From the NCBI GenBank assembly GCA_017994695.1, contig JAGOKF010000017.1, positions 1 through 57,446 on the forward strand: DNA of 57,446 nt, given 5' to 3'. Positions 17,028 through 28,856 of this stretch are shown here, one piece after another. The notes beneath the pieces were generated by a model. The model was not told the DNA's origin. It saw only the letters and a program-made list of their open reading frames with translations, and did no database searches. The position numbers and the translations under genes are program-made. This DNA comes from Myxococcota bacterium. Its GTDB lineage: Bacteria > Myxococcota_A > UBA9042 > DTJE01. The stretch's first letter is position 1. Each line of letters starts with the position of its first letter.

Positions 17028-17030
17028 CAG

Positions 17031-18354
<1,324 letters not shown>

Positions 18355-18389
18355 AGCCCGGGGGGTGGTGGGCCCCGGAGGAGGCGTCG

Positions 18390-18590
18390 ATGGGAGAGCG
18401 GATGTTCACCGGAGTCAAGGTCTTCAGCGCGACCCGGGCCAAGGACCGGGAGGAACTGGGGGAGACGATCACCCGGTGGCTGGCCGAGAATCCCCGCATC
18501 CACCCGGTGGACCGGGTGGTCGTGCAGTCCTCGGACCGGGAGTTCCACTGCCTGACGATCACGATCTTCTACCGGGAAGAAGCCGCTTGA
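18390..18590 (+). CDS. Small conserved-looking protein of unknown function
   Basis: I cannot name this 66-residue acidic-basic protein. Its core, VKVFSATRAKDREELGETI, then RWLAENP, and VVVQSSDREFHCLTITIFY, reads like a small alpha/beta domain ending in a beta hairpin, with a single Cys in EFHCLTI. The ATG at 18390 sits behind a very strong GGAGGAGG site; an in-frame ATG at 18351 overlaps the obgE stop but lacks such a site. It would be co-transcribed with obgE. The -35 of the rpsT promoter overlaps its stop codon. Confidence 0.8.
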   Translation: MGERMFTGVKVFSATRAKDREELGETITRWLAENPRIHPVDRVVVQSSDREFHCLTITIFYREEAA

Positions 18591-18615
18591 CAGGAGGGGC
18601 TTCTCCGCTTATAAA
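18587..18615 (+). promoter_or_regulatory. Strong consensus promoter for rpsT
   Basis: TTGACA (18587-18592) and TATAAA (18610-18615) with a 17-base spacer form the best sigma-70 promoter in the window. Confidence 0.8.
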
Positions 18616-18650
18616 GACTGCCCGTTTCGCCCGGAGGGCAGGGAGGTTCC

Positions 18651-18902
18651 ATGGCGAATCACAAGTCGGCGTTGAAGCGGCATCGGCAGAGCCTGAAGGC
18701 TCGCGCCCGGAACATGCACTACCGGTCCATGGCCCGGACTGCCGTCAAGAAGGCCCGGAACGCCCCGAAGAAGGACCAGGTCGAGGCCTTCCGGGACGCG
18801 GCCTCGGTGCTGGCCCACGTGGCCGCCAAGGGAGTCATCCCCCGCCGTCGGGCGGCCCGGAAGATCTCGCGGCTGGCCCGTGCCCTGAACCAGACCGCCT
18901 GA
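18651..18902 (+). CDS. rpsT: 30S ribosomal protein S20
   Basis: The 83-residue, strongly basic helical protein begins MANHKSALKRHRQSLKARAR, the standard S20 opening, and continues with KGVIPRRRAARKISRLARAL. S20 binds 16S rRNA early in 30S assembly. It has its own strong promoter and GGGAGG ribosome site. Confidence 0.97.
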   Translation: MANHKSALKRHRQSLKARARNMHYRSMARTAVKKARNAPKKDQVEAFRDAASVLAHVAAKGVIPRRRAARKISRLARALNQTA

Positions 18903-18988
18903 GCGTCCCCTTCCGGCGGCCCTCCCGGCCCGACCTCCGGGTCGTCCCCCGTCCCTCCGCGGCTGCAGCCCCCCGGCATCCCTTCCGC

Positions 18989-19016
18989 TTGCCCGGCGGA
19001 TTCGGTGTGCTAGACT
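18989..19016 (+). promoter_or_regulatory. Promoter of the KH-domain gene
   Basis: TTGCCC (18989-18994) is 16 bases from TAGACT (19011-19016); TG at 19008-19009 adds an extended -10 element. Confidence 0.5.
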
Positions 19017-19073
19017 GGGATCAGTCCTCTTCTGGAAGATCCGAATGCGACATCTCGAGGGGAGGAAGCGGCG

Positions 19074-19304
19074 ATGCGGGAGTTCGTCGAGACGGTGGTG
19101 AAGGCGCTGGTGGACCGGGAGGACGAGGTCCGCCTGAACGTGGTGGAGAGCGAGTCCACGGTCGTGATCGAACTGCGGGTGGCCAAGGAGGACATGGGCA
19201 AGGTGATCGGGCGGGACGGAACGATGGCCTGGGCCCTCCGGACGCTGGTGTACAACGCCGCCGCGAAGTGGAAGAAGCGGGCCATCCTCCAGATCCTCGA
19301 CTGA
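19074..19304 (+). CDS. khpA: KH-domain RNA-binding protein (KhpA/YlqC type)
   Basis: The 76-residue protein is a single KH domain. The RNA-gripping loop is GKVIGRDG in the canonical G-x-x-G position, preceded by VVIELRVAKEDM. KhpA in Gram-positive bacteria works as a dimer with KhpB/Jag in RNA binding and envelope control; a similar RNA role is likely here. In many genomes khpA lies next to rpsP and rimM, but here it stands after rpsT with its own promoter. Confidence 0.9.
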   Translation: MREFVETVVKALVDREDEVRLNVVESESTVVIELRVAKEDMGKVIGRDGTMAWALRTLVYNAAAKWKKRAILQILD

Positions 19305-19310
19305 CCTGGG

Positions 19311-20225
19311 TCACCGGCCCCGCCAGGCCCTTCGGGCCAGCACCAGGGCGCCCAGCACCCCCGACCGGCTGCCGAGACCCGGGGCCACCAGGAAGTCCTC
19401 GAGGTTTCCCGACAGGCGGGGGTGGCGCAGGTAGCCGGCGATCCTCCGGGCGAGGCGTTCCCTCACCCGGGGCAGCAGTCCCGGGGCCTGCATCACGCCG
19501 CCTCCCAGGATCACCCGCCCGGGGGACAACACCAGGGTGATCGCCGTCACCCCGGCGGCCAGGTAGTCGGCTTCGAGGTCCCAGACCTCCGGCCGTTCCC
19601 GGAGTTCCTCCCCGGGACGGCCCCACCGCTGCCGCAGGGCGGTGCCCGAGGCGAGTCCCTCCAGGCAGTCCCCATGGAAGGGGCAGCAACCGGGGAAGGG
19701 GTCCCGTTCCGGGTCCCGGGGGACCGGCAGGTGTCCCATCTCGGGGTGGACCAGGCCGTGCAAGAGGCGGCCCTCGGCCATCCCTCCGCCCCCGATGCCG
19801 GTGCCCACGGTCAGGTACACGAAGGTCCGAAACCCCCTGGCGGCGCCCCACCGGTGCTCCCCCAGGGCCGCGCCGTTCACGTCGGTGTCGAACCCCACCG
19901 GCACGCCCAGGCGCCGGCCCAGGGTCCCCGCCACGTCCGCTCCCTGCCACCCGGGCTTCGGGGTGGTGGTGACGTGCCCGAAGGTCGGGGAGGCCGGGTC
20001 CGGGTCCACGGGGCCGAAGCAGCAGACCCCCAGGGCGCCCAGGGGACCGAGGCGGTCGGAGGCCCGTGCAAGGGCGTCCCCGACCTGGGCCAGGGTCTCC
20101 GCGGGACCCGTGGTGGGGATGCGGATCTCCGCCCGGACGTCCCGGGGCCCGGTTCCCACCAGGCAGGCGACCTTGGTGCCTCCCAGTTCGACGCCCGCCA
20201 GCAGGGGTCGGGGTCTTCCGGTCAT
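19311..20225 (-). CDS. ROK-family sugar kinase
   Basis: The 304-residue protein has the ROK features: GVELGGTKVACLVG (phosphate 1), FDTDVNGAALGEHRWGAARG with the catalytic Asp in the D-x-D-V-N motif, TVGTGIGGGGM, and the zinc site HPEMGHLPV...CPFHGDCLEGLASG with its His and three Cys. This zinc form groups with fructokinase, glucokinase and GlcNAc/mannose kinases. It is 25 bases after the GH31 gene on the same strand, so it probably phosphorylates the sugar which that enzyme, or the divergent GH2 enzyme, releases. The exact sugar is not readable from sequence. Confidence 0.92.
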   Translation of the reverse strand: MTGRPRPLLAGVELGGTKVACLVGTGPRDVRAEIRIPTTGPAETLAQVGDALARASDRLGPLGALGVCCFGPVDPDPASPTFGHVTTTPKPGWQGADVAGTLGRRLGVPVGFDTDVNGAALGEHRWGAARGFRTFVYLTVGTGIGGGGMAEGRLLHGLVHPEMGHLPVPRDPERDPFPGCCPFHGDCLEGLASGTALRQRWGRPGEELRERPEVWDLEADYLAAGVTAITLVLSPGRVILGGGVMQAPGLLPRVRERLARRIAGYLRHPRLSGNLEDFLVAPGLGSRSGVLGALVLARRAWRGR

Positions 20226-20250
20226 CCTCCCCCTCCAGGGTCGGGACGCC

Positions 20251-22566
20251 TCAGCGAATCGACACCCCCTCGGCGGCCAGGGCTCCGGGGAGGGACGCCT
20301 CGAGCGGGGACCCGGCCCGCAGGAACACCGGGGGCTGTCCCAGGGGGGCCTCGACCGTCCCCTCGCTGCCCGTCCCTCGGGCCCCCTCCCGGACCTCGCC
20401 GGTCCACAGGTGCCTCCAGGATCCGGGGGGCCACCACACCGAACGCAGGATGGGCCCGTCCCCGTTCCCCGGTTCCAGGACCGGGGCCACCAGCAGGTCG
20501 GGACCCAGCAGGAACTCGTCGGACACGGTCCAGGCCCGGGGAACGTCCGGGTAGTGCATGGCCAGGTGCCGCACCACGGGCCAGCCCCGATCGGCGGCCT
20601 CCCGGAACAGCGTCCGGCGGTAGGGTGCGAGGGCCCGGTAGATGCGGGTGAACCGCCCGAAGTGGTCCGCCAGCGGGTCGTCCTGGTACACCTGGGCATT
20701 GCGCCCGGGCTGGTTGCCTTCGTGGGTGCGCAGCAGGGCGGTGAAGGCGTTCATTTCCACCCAGCGCATCAGCAGTTCGGGGCTCCGATCCACCGGCGGA
20801 TCAACCAGGGGAACCCCCGTGTAGCCCCCGGCATCGGAGTGGTTCAGGGCGATGCCGCTGAACCCCCCGTTCAGGAGCCCGTGCAATGCGCTCCGCAGGC
20901 CGTCGAAACGGTCCCAGGTGACCGTCTGGTCCCCTTCCCACTGCATCCCGCTGAAGGCCGGGGTCCCCGTGAAGCCGGACCGGTGGAAGACCAGGGCCTC
21001 TGGGACCATGCCGGCCTCCTCCAGGGCCTCCCGGTTCAGCCGGGCCCACTCGACCGGATAGCGGTTGTGCCACCGGGAGGCCAGTTCCCCCGAGGCAAGC
21101 ACTGCGTCGAAGGGAAGGGCCTCGGCGAAGTCGGCCATCCACCCCGCGCAGCGGGCCCGGCCCAGCAGTTCGTCCTTCAGGACCCCCTTCATCCAGGTCC
21201 GGGCCGGCTCCGACGAGAGGTCCAGCAGCGTCACCTCGAAGACCCCCTGGCGGATCCGGTAGGGCTCCCCCGACGGGGTCCGGACGACGTGCCCGGCCTC
21301 CAGCGCTTCCCGGTAGAGGTTGCGGGTCGCCGGGTCCGCGTCGGGGGGCAGGTCCCGGAACATCGGGTTCACATAGCAGAGGGGCCGGATGTCCGCCTGC
21401 CGGAGGGAGTCGGTCCAGTCCTCCCAGGCGGCCTGCCGCGAGGGCGCCAGGGACCAGTTCCACAGCACCTGTTCCCCGATCACCGTCCGGGCGGTGCCGC
21501 ACCAGGTCTGGTTCCACACCGCCGCGATCCGGCTTCCGTGGGCCCGGAGGAAATCCACCCGTTCCAGGCCCTCGGGGAGGTCCCGGGCCAGGGCCACCAC
21601 CGCCCCCTGGTCGATCCAGGCCGGGGGCTCCCGCATCCGGCCCGTGAACTCGGTGAGGCGTTCCAGGAGTTCCAGCGGCGTGGTCCCGTGGAACATCCGC
21701 ACCCGGACCTCCGGGGCCCAGGCCCGCACCTCGATGCGTCCCGGCGAGGAGAGATCGAACCAGGAGACCTCGGTGTTCTCCAGCAGGAAGGACCGCCCGT
21801 CGGCGGACAGCAGGTGGGGGACCGGGTGGTAGGTCGCCGACTCGTCCCCCGAGGACCCGGGGGACAGCATCTCCATCGTCTCGCGGATGGCCGGTTCCCC
21901 CCGCCCGATCCCCTGCTCCCGGACCAGCACCGGCACCACCCGGCCCCGGAGGTCCAGCGTGTCGTGGGGGAACTGCTCCCCGAGGCCCAGGACCGGCGCC
22001 TCGGGGTCCGAGGCAATGGCCAGGGCCCAGGCATCCGCCGGCGTCCCGGTGGACCGGACCTCCAGGATCAGGTGATCGGGTCGGGGCTCGCAGGCACGGA
22101 TCTCGTACCGGAGGCCCTCGCAGGAGGATCCGGCCTCCCCGGATCCTCCCTCGAGAACCAGGTTGGCACCTTCCTGGCGGACCCGGGTCGGGGGCCCCGC
22201 CCGGCAGGTCCCCGTGACCTCCTCCCGGGCATCGAAGGCCCCCTGGAGTTCCTTCACCTCCAGACGGCCCCAAAGGGCCTTCAGGCGCCCGGGACCCGAC
22301 AGCGCGAAGACCCTCCGGTCCGGTTCCCGAAGATGGGACACCTCCAGGTCCCCGTCGGCCAGGACCGTCACCCGGAAGTCCCCGGCCGGGTACGTCCCGG
22401 GCGCCGCGGGCCGCCAGGCCGCCGACACGTTGCTGAAATCGCAGGGCAGGGCGACCTGGGGGACGTCCGGACCCTCCTGGAGATCCCCGGGACCCGGCGT
22501 CGTCGCGCCGCATCCCGGCAGAAACCAGAGCAGGCAGAGCAGCCGCCCGATCCGTTTCCGATCCAT
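20251..22566 (-). CDS. GH31 glycosidase lipoprotein, related to sulfoquinovosidase YihQ
   Basis: The 771-residue protein has a lipobox (LLWFLPGC, Cys19), so it is anchored in the envelope. The barrel carries AGWMADFAEALP with nucleophile Asp479, WEGDQTVTWD with acid Asp546, NHSDAGGYTG, and AFTALLRTHEGNQPGRN. These blocks match YihQ more closely than ordinary alpha-glucosidases. Against E. coli YihQ (from memory) the Gln, Trp and Tyr of the sugar pocket are kept (Q353, W369, Y582), but the sulfonate-binding Arg301 is Gln366. It is therefore an alpha-glycosidase whose substrate may not be sulfoquinovose. It is followed by a ROK kinase gene. Confidence 0.9.
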   Translation of the reverse strand: MDRKRIGRLLCLLWFLPGCGATTPGPGDLQEGPDVPQVALPCDFSNVSAAWRPAAPGTYPAGDFRVTVLADGDLEVSHLREPDRRVFALSGPGRLKALWGRLEVKELQGAFDAREEVTGTCRAGPPTRVRQEGANLVLEGGSGEAGSSCEGLRYEIRACEPRPDHLILEVRSTGTPADAWALAIASDPEAPVLGLGEQFPHDTLDLRGRVVPVLVREQGIGRGEPAIRETMEMLSPGSSGDESATYHPVPHLLSADGRSFLLENTEVSWFDLSSPGRIEVRAWAPEVRVRMFHGTTPLELLERLTEFTGRMREPPAWIDQGAVVALARDLPEGLERVDFLRAHGSRIAAVWNQTWCGTARTVIGEQVLWNWSLAPSRQAAWEDWTDSLRQADIRPLCYVNPMFRDLPPDADPATRNLYREALEAGHVVRTPSGEPYRIRQGVFEVTLLDLSSEPARTWMKGVLKDELLGRARCAGWMADFAEALPFDAVLASGELASRWHNRYPVEWARLNREALEEAGMVPEALVFHRSGFTGTPAFSGMQWEGDQTVTWDRFDGLRSALHGLLNGGFSGIALNHSDAGGYTGVPLVDPPVDRSPELLMRWVEMNAFTALLRTHEGNQPGRNAQVYQDDPLADHFGRFTRIYRALAPYRRTLFREAADRGWPVVRHLAMHYPDVPRAWTVSDEFLLGPDLLVAPVLEPGNGDGPILRSVWWPPGSWRHLWTGEVREGARGTGSEGTVEAPLGQPPVFLRAGSPLEASLPGALAAEGVSIR

Positions 22567-22729
22567 CCCCGCCCTCCCGGAACCGGGTATATCACGGGGG
22601 GTCGGCGATCCGCCAGACGGGCGCGCATTCCCGGCGAACCCGCCGCCACAGGCGTGGCCGGACCTTGACCGGACCCCGCACCTCTGCGAAGGTCGCCCTC
22701 GCTGCGAATTCCCGGAGAGGAGCGGGGCC

Positions 22730-25510
22730 ATGGCAGGGGGATTCCACCGGCGGCGATGGACGGGATTTGGCGCGCTGGCGGTCTGGCTGGCCCTCGGGGG
22801 GTGCGGGACGGACCGGGAAGGCCCCGCCGGGGACGTCCCGGGGGACGGGATCGACCTGCCGGGGCCACAGGACCTCTCCGGGGAGGCGACGGAGGTTCCG
22901 GGACCGCTGCCGAGGGTCCTGCCCCTTCCCCAGTGGAGAATCGCAAGCAGCGAGGAAGTCGGGGAAGACGGCGGGGCGATCTCGCTTCCGGGCTTCGACG
23001 ATTCCCGGTGGATTCCCGCCCGGGTCCCGGGAACCGTCGCCGGGGCTCAGGAGGAGGCGGGCCTGCTCGGAGACCCCCGCTACGGTCGCAACCTCCAGTC
23101 CCTGCCGGGGTGGACCTGGAGTTTCCTCCCGATGCCGCCCGACAGCCCCTACAGCGTCGGCTGGTGGTGGCGGACGGAGTTCGAGGCCCCGGTCCGGGAG
23201 GAGGGACAGCGTCACTGGCTGGTCTTCGAGGGCATCAACTACCGGGCGGAGATCTGGGTGAACGGCCGGCGGGCCGCCTCGCCGGACCAGGTCGTCGGCA
23301 CCTTCCGGGAGCATCGCCTGGACGTCACGGACCTCCTGCCCGCCCGGGGGCCCTGCGCCGTGGCGGTCCAGGTCTTCGCCCCGGACATCTTCACCGACCT
23401 GGCGATCCATTTCGTGGACTGGAATCCCGAGCCGCCGGACTACAGCATGGGCCTTTGGATGCCCGCCCGGGTCGAGGTCCGGGGACCGGTCATGATCCGG
23501 GACCCGGCCGTGACGACCCGGCTCCTGCCCGACGGTGCCGCCGACCTGTCCCTGGTCGCGGTCCTGTCCAATGCCCGGGACCTCCCGGCGGACGTGCGGA
23601 TCTCCGGCCGCTTCGGGGAGACGGCGTTCGATCACGAGGTCTCGCTGGGTCCCGGCGAATCCCGGGAGTTCGCCTGGACTTCCGCGGACATCCCCGCCCT
23701 GCGGGTGCCCGACCCGGTCCTCTGGTGGCCCTATGCCTGGGGGGATCCCCATCTCTACCGGATGGACCTGGAGGTCCGGGTGGACGGGGTCCTGTCGGAC
23801 GCCGCCTCCTTCGACTTTGGCATCCGGGAGGTCACGGCCGAGGTGATGCCTCCGAACCAGTTGCTGTACCGGATCAACGGCCGCCCGATCCTGATCCGGG
23901 GCGCGGGGTGGGTGCCGGACCTCTTCTACCGACACGACCCCCGACGGGACCGGGACGAGATCGCCTACGTGAAGGACCTGGGCCTCAACGCCATCCGGCT
24001 GGAAGGGAAACTCGAGGACCACGAGTTCTACGACCTCTGTGACCGGGAGGGCATCCTGCTGATGGCCGGCTGGTGCTGCTGCGACGCCTGGGAGGACTGG
24101 GAACACTGGGGGGACGAGCAGCGGTCCGTGGCCCGGGCCTCCCTGGAAACGCAGCTGCGGCGCCTGCGGCGCCATCCGAGCGTCTTCACCTGGCTCAACG
24201 GATCCGATTTCCATCCTCCCCCGGACGTCGAGCGGATGTACCTGGAGGTGGCCCGGGAGGCCCGGTGGGACCTGCCGGTGGTCTCCAATGCCACCGAGAC
24301 GCCCTCGACCGTCTCGGGCCCTTCGGGGATGAAGATGACGGGACCCTACCACTGGGTCCCCCCGGCCTACTGGTACCTGGCCGTGCCCCGGGACCCGATG
24401 GACCTCGCGGGACGGGTGGACTGGGAGTGGATGTACGGGGGGGCCTTCGGCTTCAACAGCGAGTCCAGTCCGGGCTTCTCGATCCCTCCCCTGGACAGCC
24501 TGATGCGGATGATGCCCGAGGGGGATCTCTGGCCCCCGGGCGACACGTTCCTGTTCCATTCCGGGGGCCTCGGATCGGCCCCCGAGAGGCTGCGGGTGTA
24601 CCTGGACGGGATGAACGCCCGCCTGGGACCCCCCGACGGGGTCGCGGACCTGGCCCGGAAGGCCCAGGTGTTCCAGTACGAGGCCCACCGGGCGATGTTC
24701 GAGGCCCAGGGCCGCAACAAGCACGTCGCCACCGGCCACATCCAGTGGATGCTGAACAACGCCTGGCCCGGGTTGATCTGGCAGTTGTACGACTGGTTCC
24801 TCCGTCCCGGGGGGACCTACTACGGCGCTCGGAAGGCCCTCCGGCCCCTCCACGTCCAGTACGCCTACGACGACCGGGGGGTCTGGGTGGTCAACTCGAC
24901 GATCCGGGACTACCGGGGCCTCCGGGTGGAGGCCGCCCTCTACGCCCTCGACGGCACCCGGGTCGCAGACCGGTCCTCCGTCGTCGAGGACCTCCCGGGG
25001 GACGGGAAGACCCTCGCCCTGTCCCTGGCACCGGACATCGACGACCACGCCCAGACCCTGGCCCCGGTGTTCTTCGCGGACCTGCGGTTGCGGGATGCGG
25101 CAGGGGCCGAGATCGATCGGAACACCTACTGGCTCACGATCGCCGAGGATGCCTTCATCTGGGAGCCCACCCCGGACAACCTGCCGAAGGTGCAGGTGGC
25201 GGACCAGTCGGCCCTGGCGTCCCTGCCTCCCGTCTCCCTCCGGCGGGATCCGTTCACGGTCGATCGCCAGGGGGACGAGGTGGAGGTCGTCCAGACGCTG
25301 CGGAACGACACGTCGGCCATCGCCTTCTTCGTCGAGGTGACGCTCTGGGACCTCGAACGCGGTCTGCCAGTCCTTCCGATCCTCTGGGACGACAACGACC
25401 GGACGCTGTTCCCCGGCGAGACCGCCACCTGGCGGGGACGGGTCCGGGCCGACCGGGTGGAGGGAAGGACCCTGGAAATCCGGGTCACCGGGTGGAACGT
25501 CGTGCCCTGA
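22730..25510 (+). CDS. GH2 exo-beta-D-glucosaminidase-like lipoprotein
   Basis: The 926-residue protein starts with a lipobox (LAVWLALGGC, Cys25). Sandwich domains flank a TIM barrel. The sequence follows exo-glucosaminidase CsxA: WLNGSDF with the acid-type Asp493, SGMKMTGPYHWVPPAYWY, GGAFGFNSESSPG with nucleophile Glu578, and MLNNAWPGLIWQLYDW. CsxA removes glucosamine from chitosan ends; close relatives act on mannosyl-glycoprotein cores, so the substrate remains open. GGAGAGGAG precedes the ATG at 22730. It is divergent from the GH31-ROK operon with a shared 163-base control region, suggesting common induction. Confidence 0.9.
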   Translation: MAGGFHRRRWTGFGALAVWLALGGCGTDREGPAGDVPGDGIDLPGPQDLSGEATEVPGPLPRVLPLPQWRIASSEEVGEDGGAISLPGFDDSRWIPARVPGTVAGAQEEAGLLGDPRYGRNLQSLPGWTWSFLPMPPDSPYSVGWWWRTEFEAPVREEGQRHWLVFEGINYRAEIWVNGRRAASPDQVVGTFREHRLDVTDLLPARGPCAVAVQVFAPDIFTDLAIHFVDWNPEPPDYSMGLWMPARVEVRGPVMIRDPAVTTRLLPDGAADLSLVAVLSNARDLPADVRISGRFGETAFDHEVSLGPGESREFAWTSADIPALRVPDPVLWWPYAWGDPHLYRMDLEVRVDGVLSDAASFDFGIREVTAEVMPPNQLLYRINGRPILIRGAGWVPDLFYRHDPRRDRDEIAYVKDLGLNAIRLEGKLEDHEFYDLCDREGILLMAGWCCCDAWEDWEHWGDEQRSVARASLETQLRRLRRHPSVFTWLNGSDFHPPPDVERMYLEVAREARWDLPVVSNATETPSTVSGPSGMKMTGPYHWVPPAYWYLAVPRDPMDLAGRVDWEWMYGGAFGFNSESSPGFSIPPLDSLMRMMPEGDLWPPGDTFLFHSGGLGSAPERLRVYLDGMNARLGPPDGVADLARKAQVFQYEAHRAMFEAQGRNKHVATGHIQWMLNNAWPGLIWQLYDWFLRPGGTYYGARKALRPLHVQYAYDDRGVWVVNSTIRDYRGLRVEAALYALDGTRVADRSSVVEDLPGDGKTLALSLAPDIDDHAQTLAPVFFADLRLRDAAGAEIDRNTYWLTIAEDAFIWEPTPDNLPKVQVADQSALASLPPVSLRRDPFTVDRQGDEVEVVQTLRNDTSAIAFFVEVTLWDLERGLPVLPILWDDNDRTLFPGETATWRGRVRADRVEGRTLEIRVTGWNVVP

Positions 25511-25526
25511 CCCCTCCGGCGCACGG

Positions 25527-25562
25527 TGTGGGATTTTCCCACAGGCCGTGGGAACTCCCCAC
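25527..25562. promoter_or_regulatory. Tandem palindromes, candidate NtrC-type activator sites
   Basis: TGTGGGA-TTT-TCCCACA (25527-25543) is a perfect 7-3-7 palindrome. GTGGG-AACTC-CCCAC (25548-25562) is a second, similar one. Centres are 20 bases apart, about two helical turns, and lie about 120-140 bases before the predicted sigma-54 start. They could instead end transcription of the GH2 gene, but there is no T-run. Confidence 0.5.
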
Positions 25563-25649
25563 ATCGGCCCGGCTCCGTCCTGGCCTGCCCATCGCCTTTT
25601 CTTGAGCGAATCCGGCCGGATGCCGGCCCGGGGGCATGCTCCATCTCCC

Positions 25650-25663
25650 GGATCGATTCTTGC
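25650..25663 (+). promoter_or_regulatory. Candidate sigma-54 (-24/-12) promoter
   Basis: CGGATCG-ATTC-TTGCG keeps the invariant GG (25650-25651) and GC (25662-25663) at the required ten-base interval, with TTGC intact. The outer bases match less well. Confidence 0.45.
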
Positions 25664-25702
25664 GTCTCCCTGGAGAGGAGCCGTCTGGACGGGAGGTGGG
25701 CC

Positions 25703-25816
25703 ATGAACGAGATGCAGGCGATGGCGATCATGGCGACGAACCTGCTGGCCGCAGCGCTGGTGCCGCTGGTGCTGCTGGTGGCGGCCCTGAAGGATGCCGG
25801 AAGCCTGACCCGGTAG
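25703..25816 (+). CDS. 37-residue membrane peptide
   Basis: The peptide begins MNEMQAMAIMATNLLAAALV, continues PLVLLVAALKDAG and ends SLTR; residues about 8-29 would span the membrane. It is led by a very strong ribosome site (GGGAGGTGG, seven bases before ATG) and lies 28 bases after the predicted start of a sigma-54 promoter. It is followed by, and convergent with, the NtrC-type regulator gene. I know no family for it. Small size, strong ribosome site and dedicated promoter support a real gene; its function is unknown. Confidence 0.65.
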   Translation: MNEMQAMAIMATNLLAAALVPLVLLVAALKDAGSLTR

Positions 25817-25833
25817 CCGCCCTCTCCCCCGCC

Positions 25834-27203
25834 TCATTCCCGGGATGATCGCCGGTCGATGTCGTAGCGTCGCATCTTCTCGTAGAGGGTCGATCGATCG
25901 ATGCCGAGGATGGCCGCGGCCTCGGTGATGTTCCACCGGGTCCTCTGGAGCACCGCCCGGATCACCTGGGCCTCGACCTCCCGGAGGGGCAGGTTCGCCG
26001 GGGGTTGCCAGGAGTCGGGAACCGCCTCCTCCCGGAGGAACCGGAAGTCCTCCTCGCCGAGTTCGTCCCCCCGGCAGGTCACCAGGGCCCGTTCCACGGC
26101 GTTCTCCAGTTCCCGGACGTTTCCCGGCCAGCGGTGAGCCTGGAGGGCCGCCAGGGCTCCCGGCGTCCAGCGGGGAGGCGGCCGTCCCTGCTCGGCGGCC
26201 AGCCGTGCCCCGAAGTGGAGGGCCAGCAGCCGGATGTCCTCCGGGCGGTCCCGGAGGGCCGGCACCTGGATGTGGATCACGTTCAGCCGGTAGAACAGGT
26301 CCTCCCGGAAGCGCCCCTCCCGCACCGCGGCCCGCAGCGGGCGGTTCGTGGCCGCGATGAAGCGCACGTCCACGGCGATCTCTTCGTTGCCGCCCACCCG
26401 GAAGAAGCGTCGCTCCTGGAGGACCCGCAGGAGGTCCACCTGGACCTTCGGCGAGATGTCCCCGATCTCGTCCAGCAGCAGGGTGCCCCCGTCGGCGATC
26501 TCGAACTTCCCCCGCTTCCGGGCCTGGGCCCCGGTGAAGGATCCGGCCTCGTGGCCGAAGAGCTCCGATTCCAGCAGGGTCTCGGTCAGGGCGGCGCAGG
26601 ACATCTTCACGAAGGGCCGCCCGGCGCGATTGCCTGCCTCGTGGATGGCCCGGGCGAACATCTCCTTGCCGGTGCCGCTCTCCCCCTCGATCAGCACCGT
26701 GCTCCGGAGGTTCGCCACCTCCTCCACCAGGGCGAAGAGGGCGTGCATCCGGGGGCTGGCGCTCAGGATGCCGTGGAAGGCCTCCCCCCGGGCGACCGCC
26801 GCCGGGACGTCATCCGGGGGCCGCTCCCCGACCCGGCGCAGGGCGGCGATCCGCTGGAGGATCAGGGAGACGTCCTCGGGGTCGAAGGGCTTCAGGACGT
26901 AGTCCGCCGCACCTTCCTTCATCGCCTCCACCGCGGTGTCGATCGTGCCGTAGGCGGTGATGATCACGACCGGGAGGTCGGGACGGATGGCTCTCAATCG
27001 TTTCATGGTCTCGATCCCATCGATGCCCCCGGGCATCTTCAGGTCCACCAGGCAGGCCAGCCAGTCGGGTCCCGGCACCAGGGTCGAGGCCTCCTCGCCC
27101 GAGGCGGCGGTGACGGTCCGGTACCCGTCCTCGGCCAGCCACGCGGCCAGGGATTCCCGGACCACCGGCTCGTCGTCCACGATCAGCACCACCGGGCGGT
27201 CGG

Positions 27204-27207
<4 letters not shown>
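25834..27207 (-). CDS. NtrC-family sigma-54 response regulator
   Basis: The 457-residue protein has a receiver domain (LIVDDEP, Asp55 in LVDLKMPG, Lys in LKPF), an AAA+ domain with GESGTGKE, the sigma-54 contact loop GSFTGA at 222-227, GGTLLLDEIGDI and REDLFYRLNVIHI, and a Fis-like HTH (WNITEAAAILGIDRSTLYEK). Its ATG overlaps the kinase stop (ATGA), so the pair is made together. A likely target is the convergent sigma-54 promoter 170 bases beyond its 3' end, with palindromic sites further upstream. Confidence 0.95.
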
Positions 27208-28856
<1,649 letters not shown>

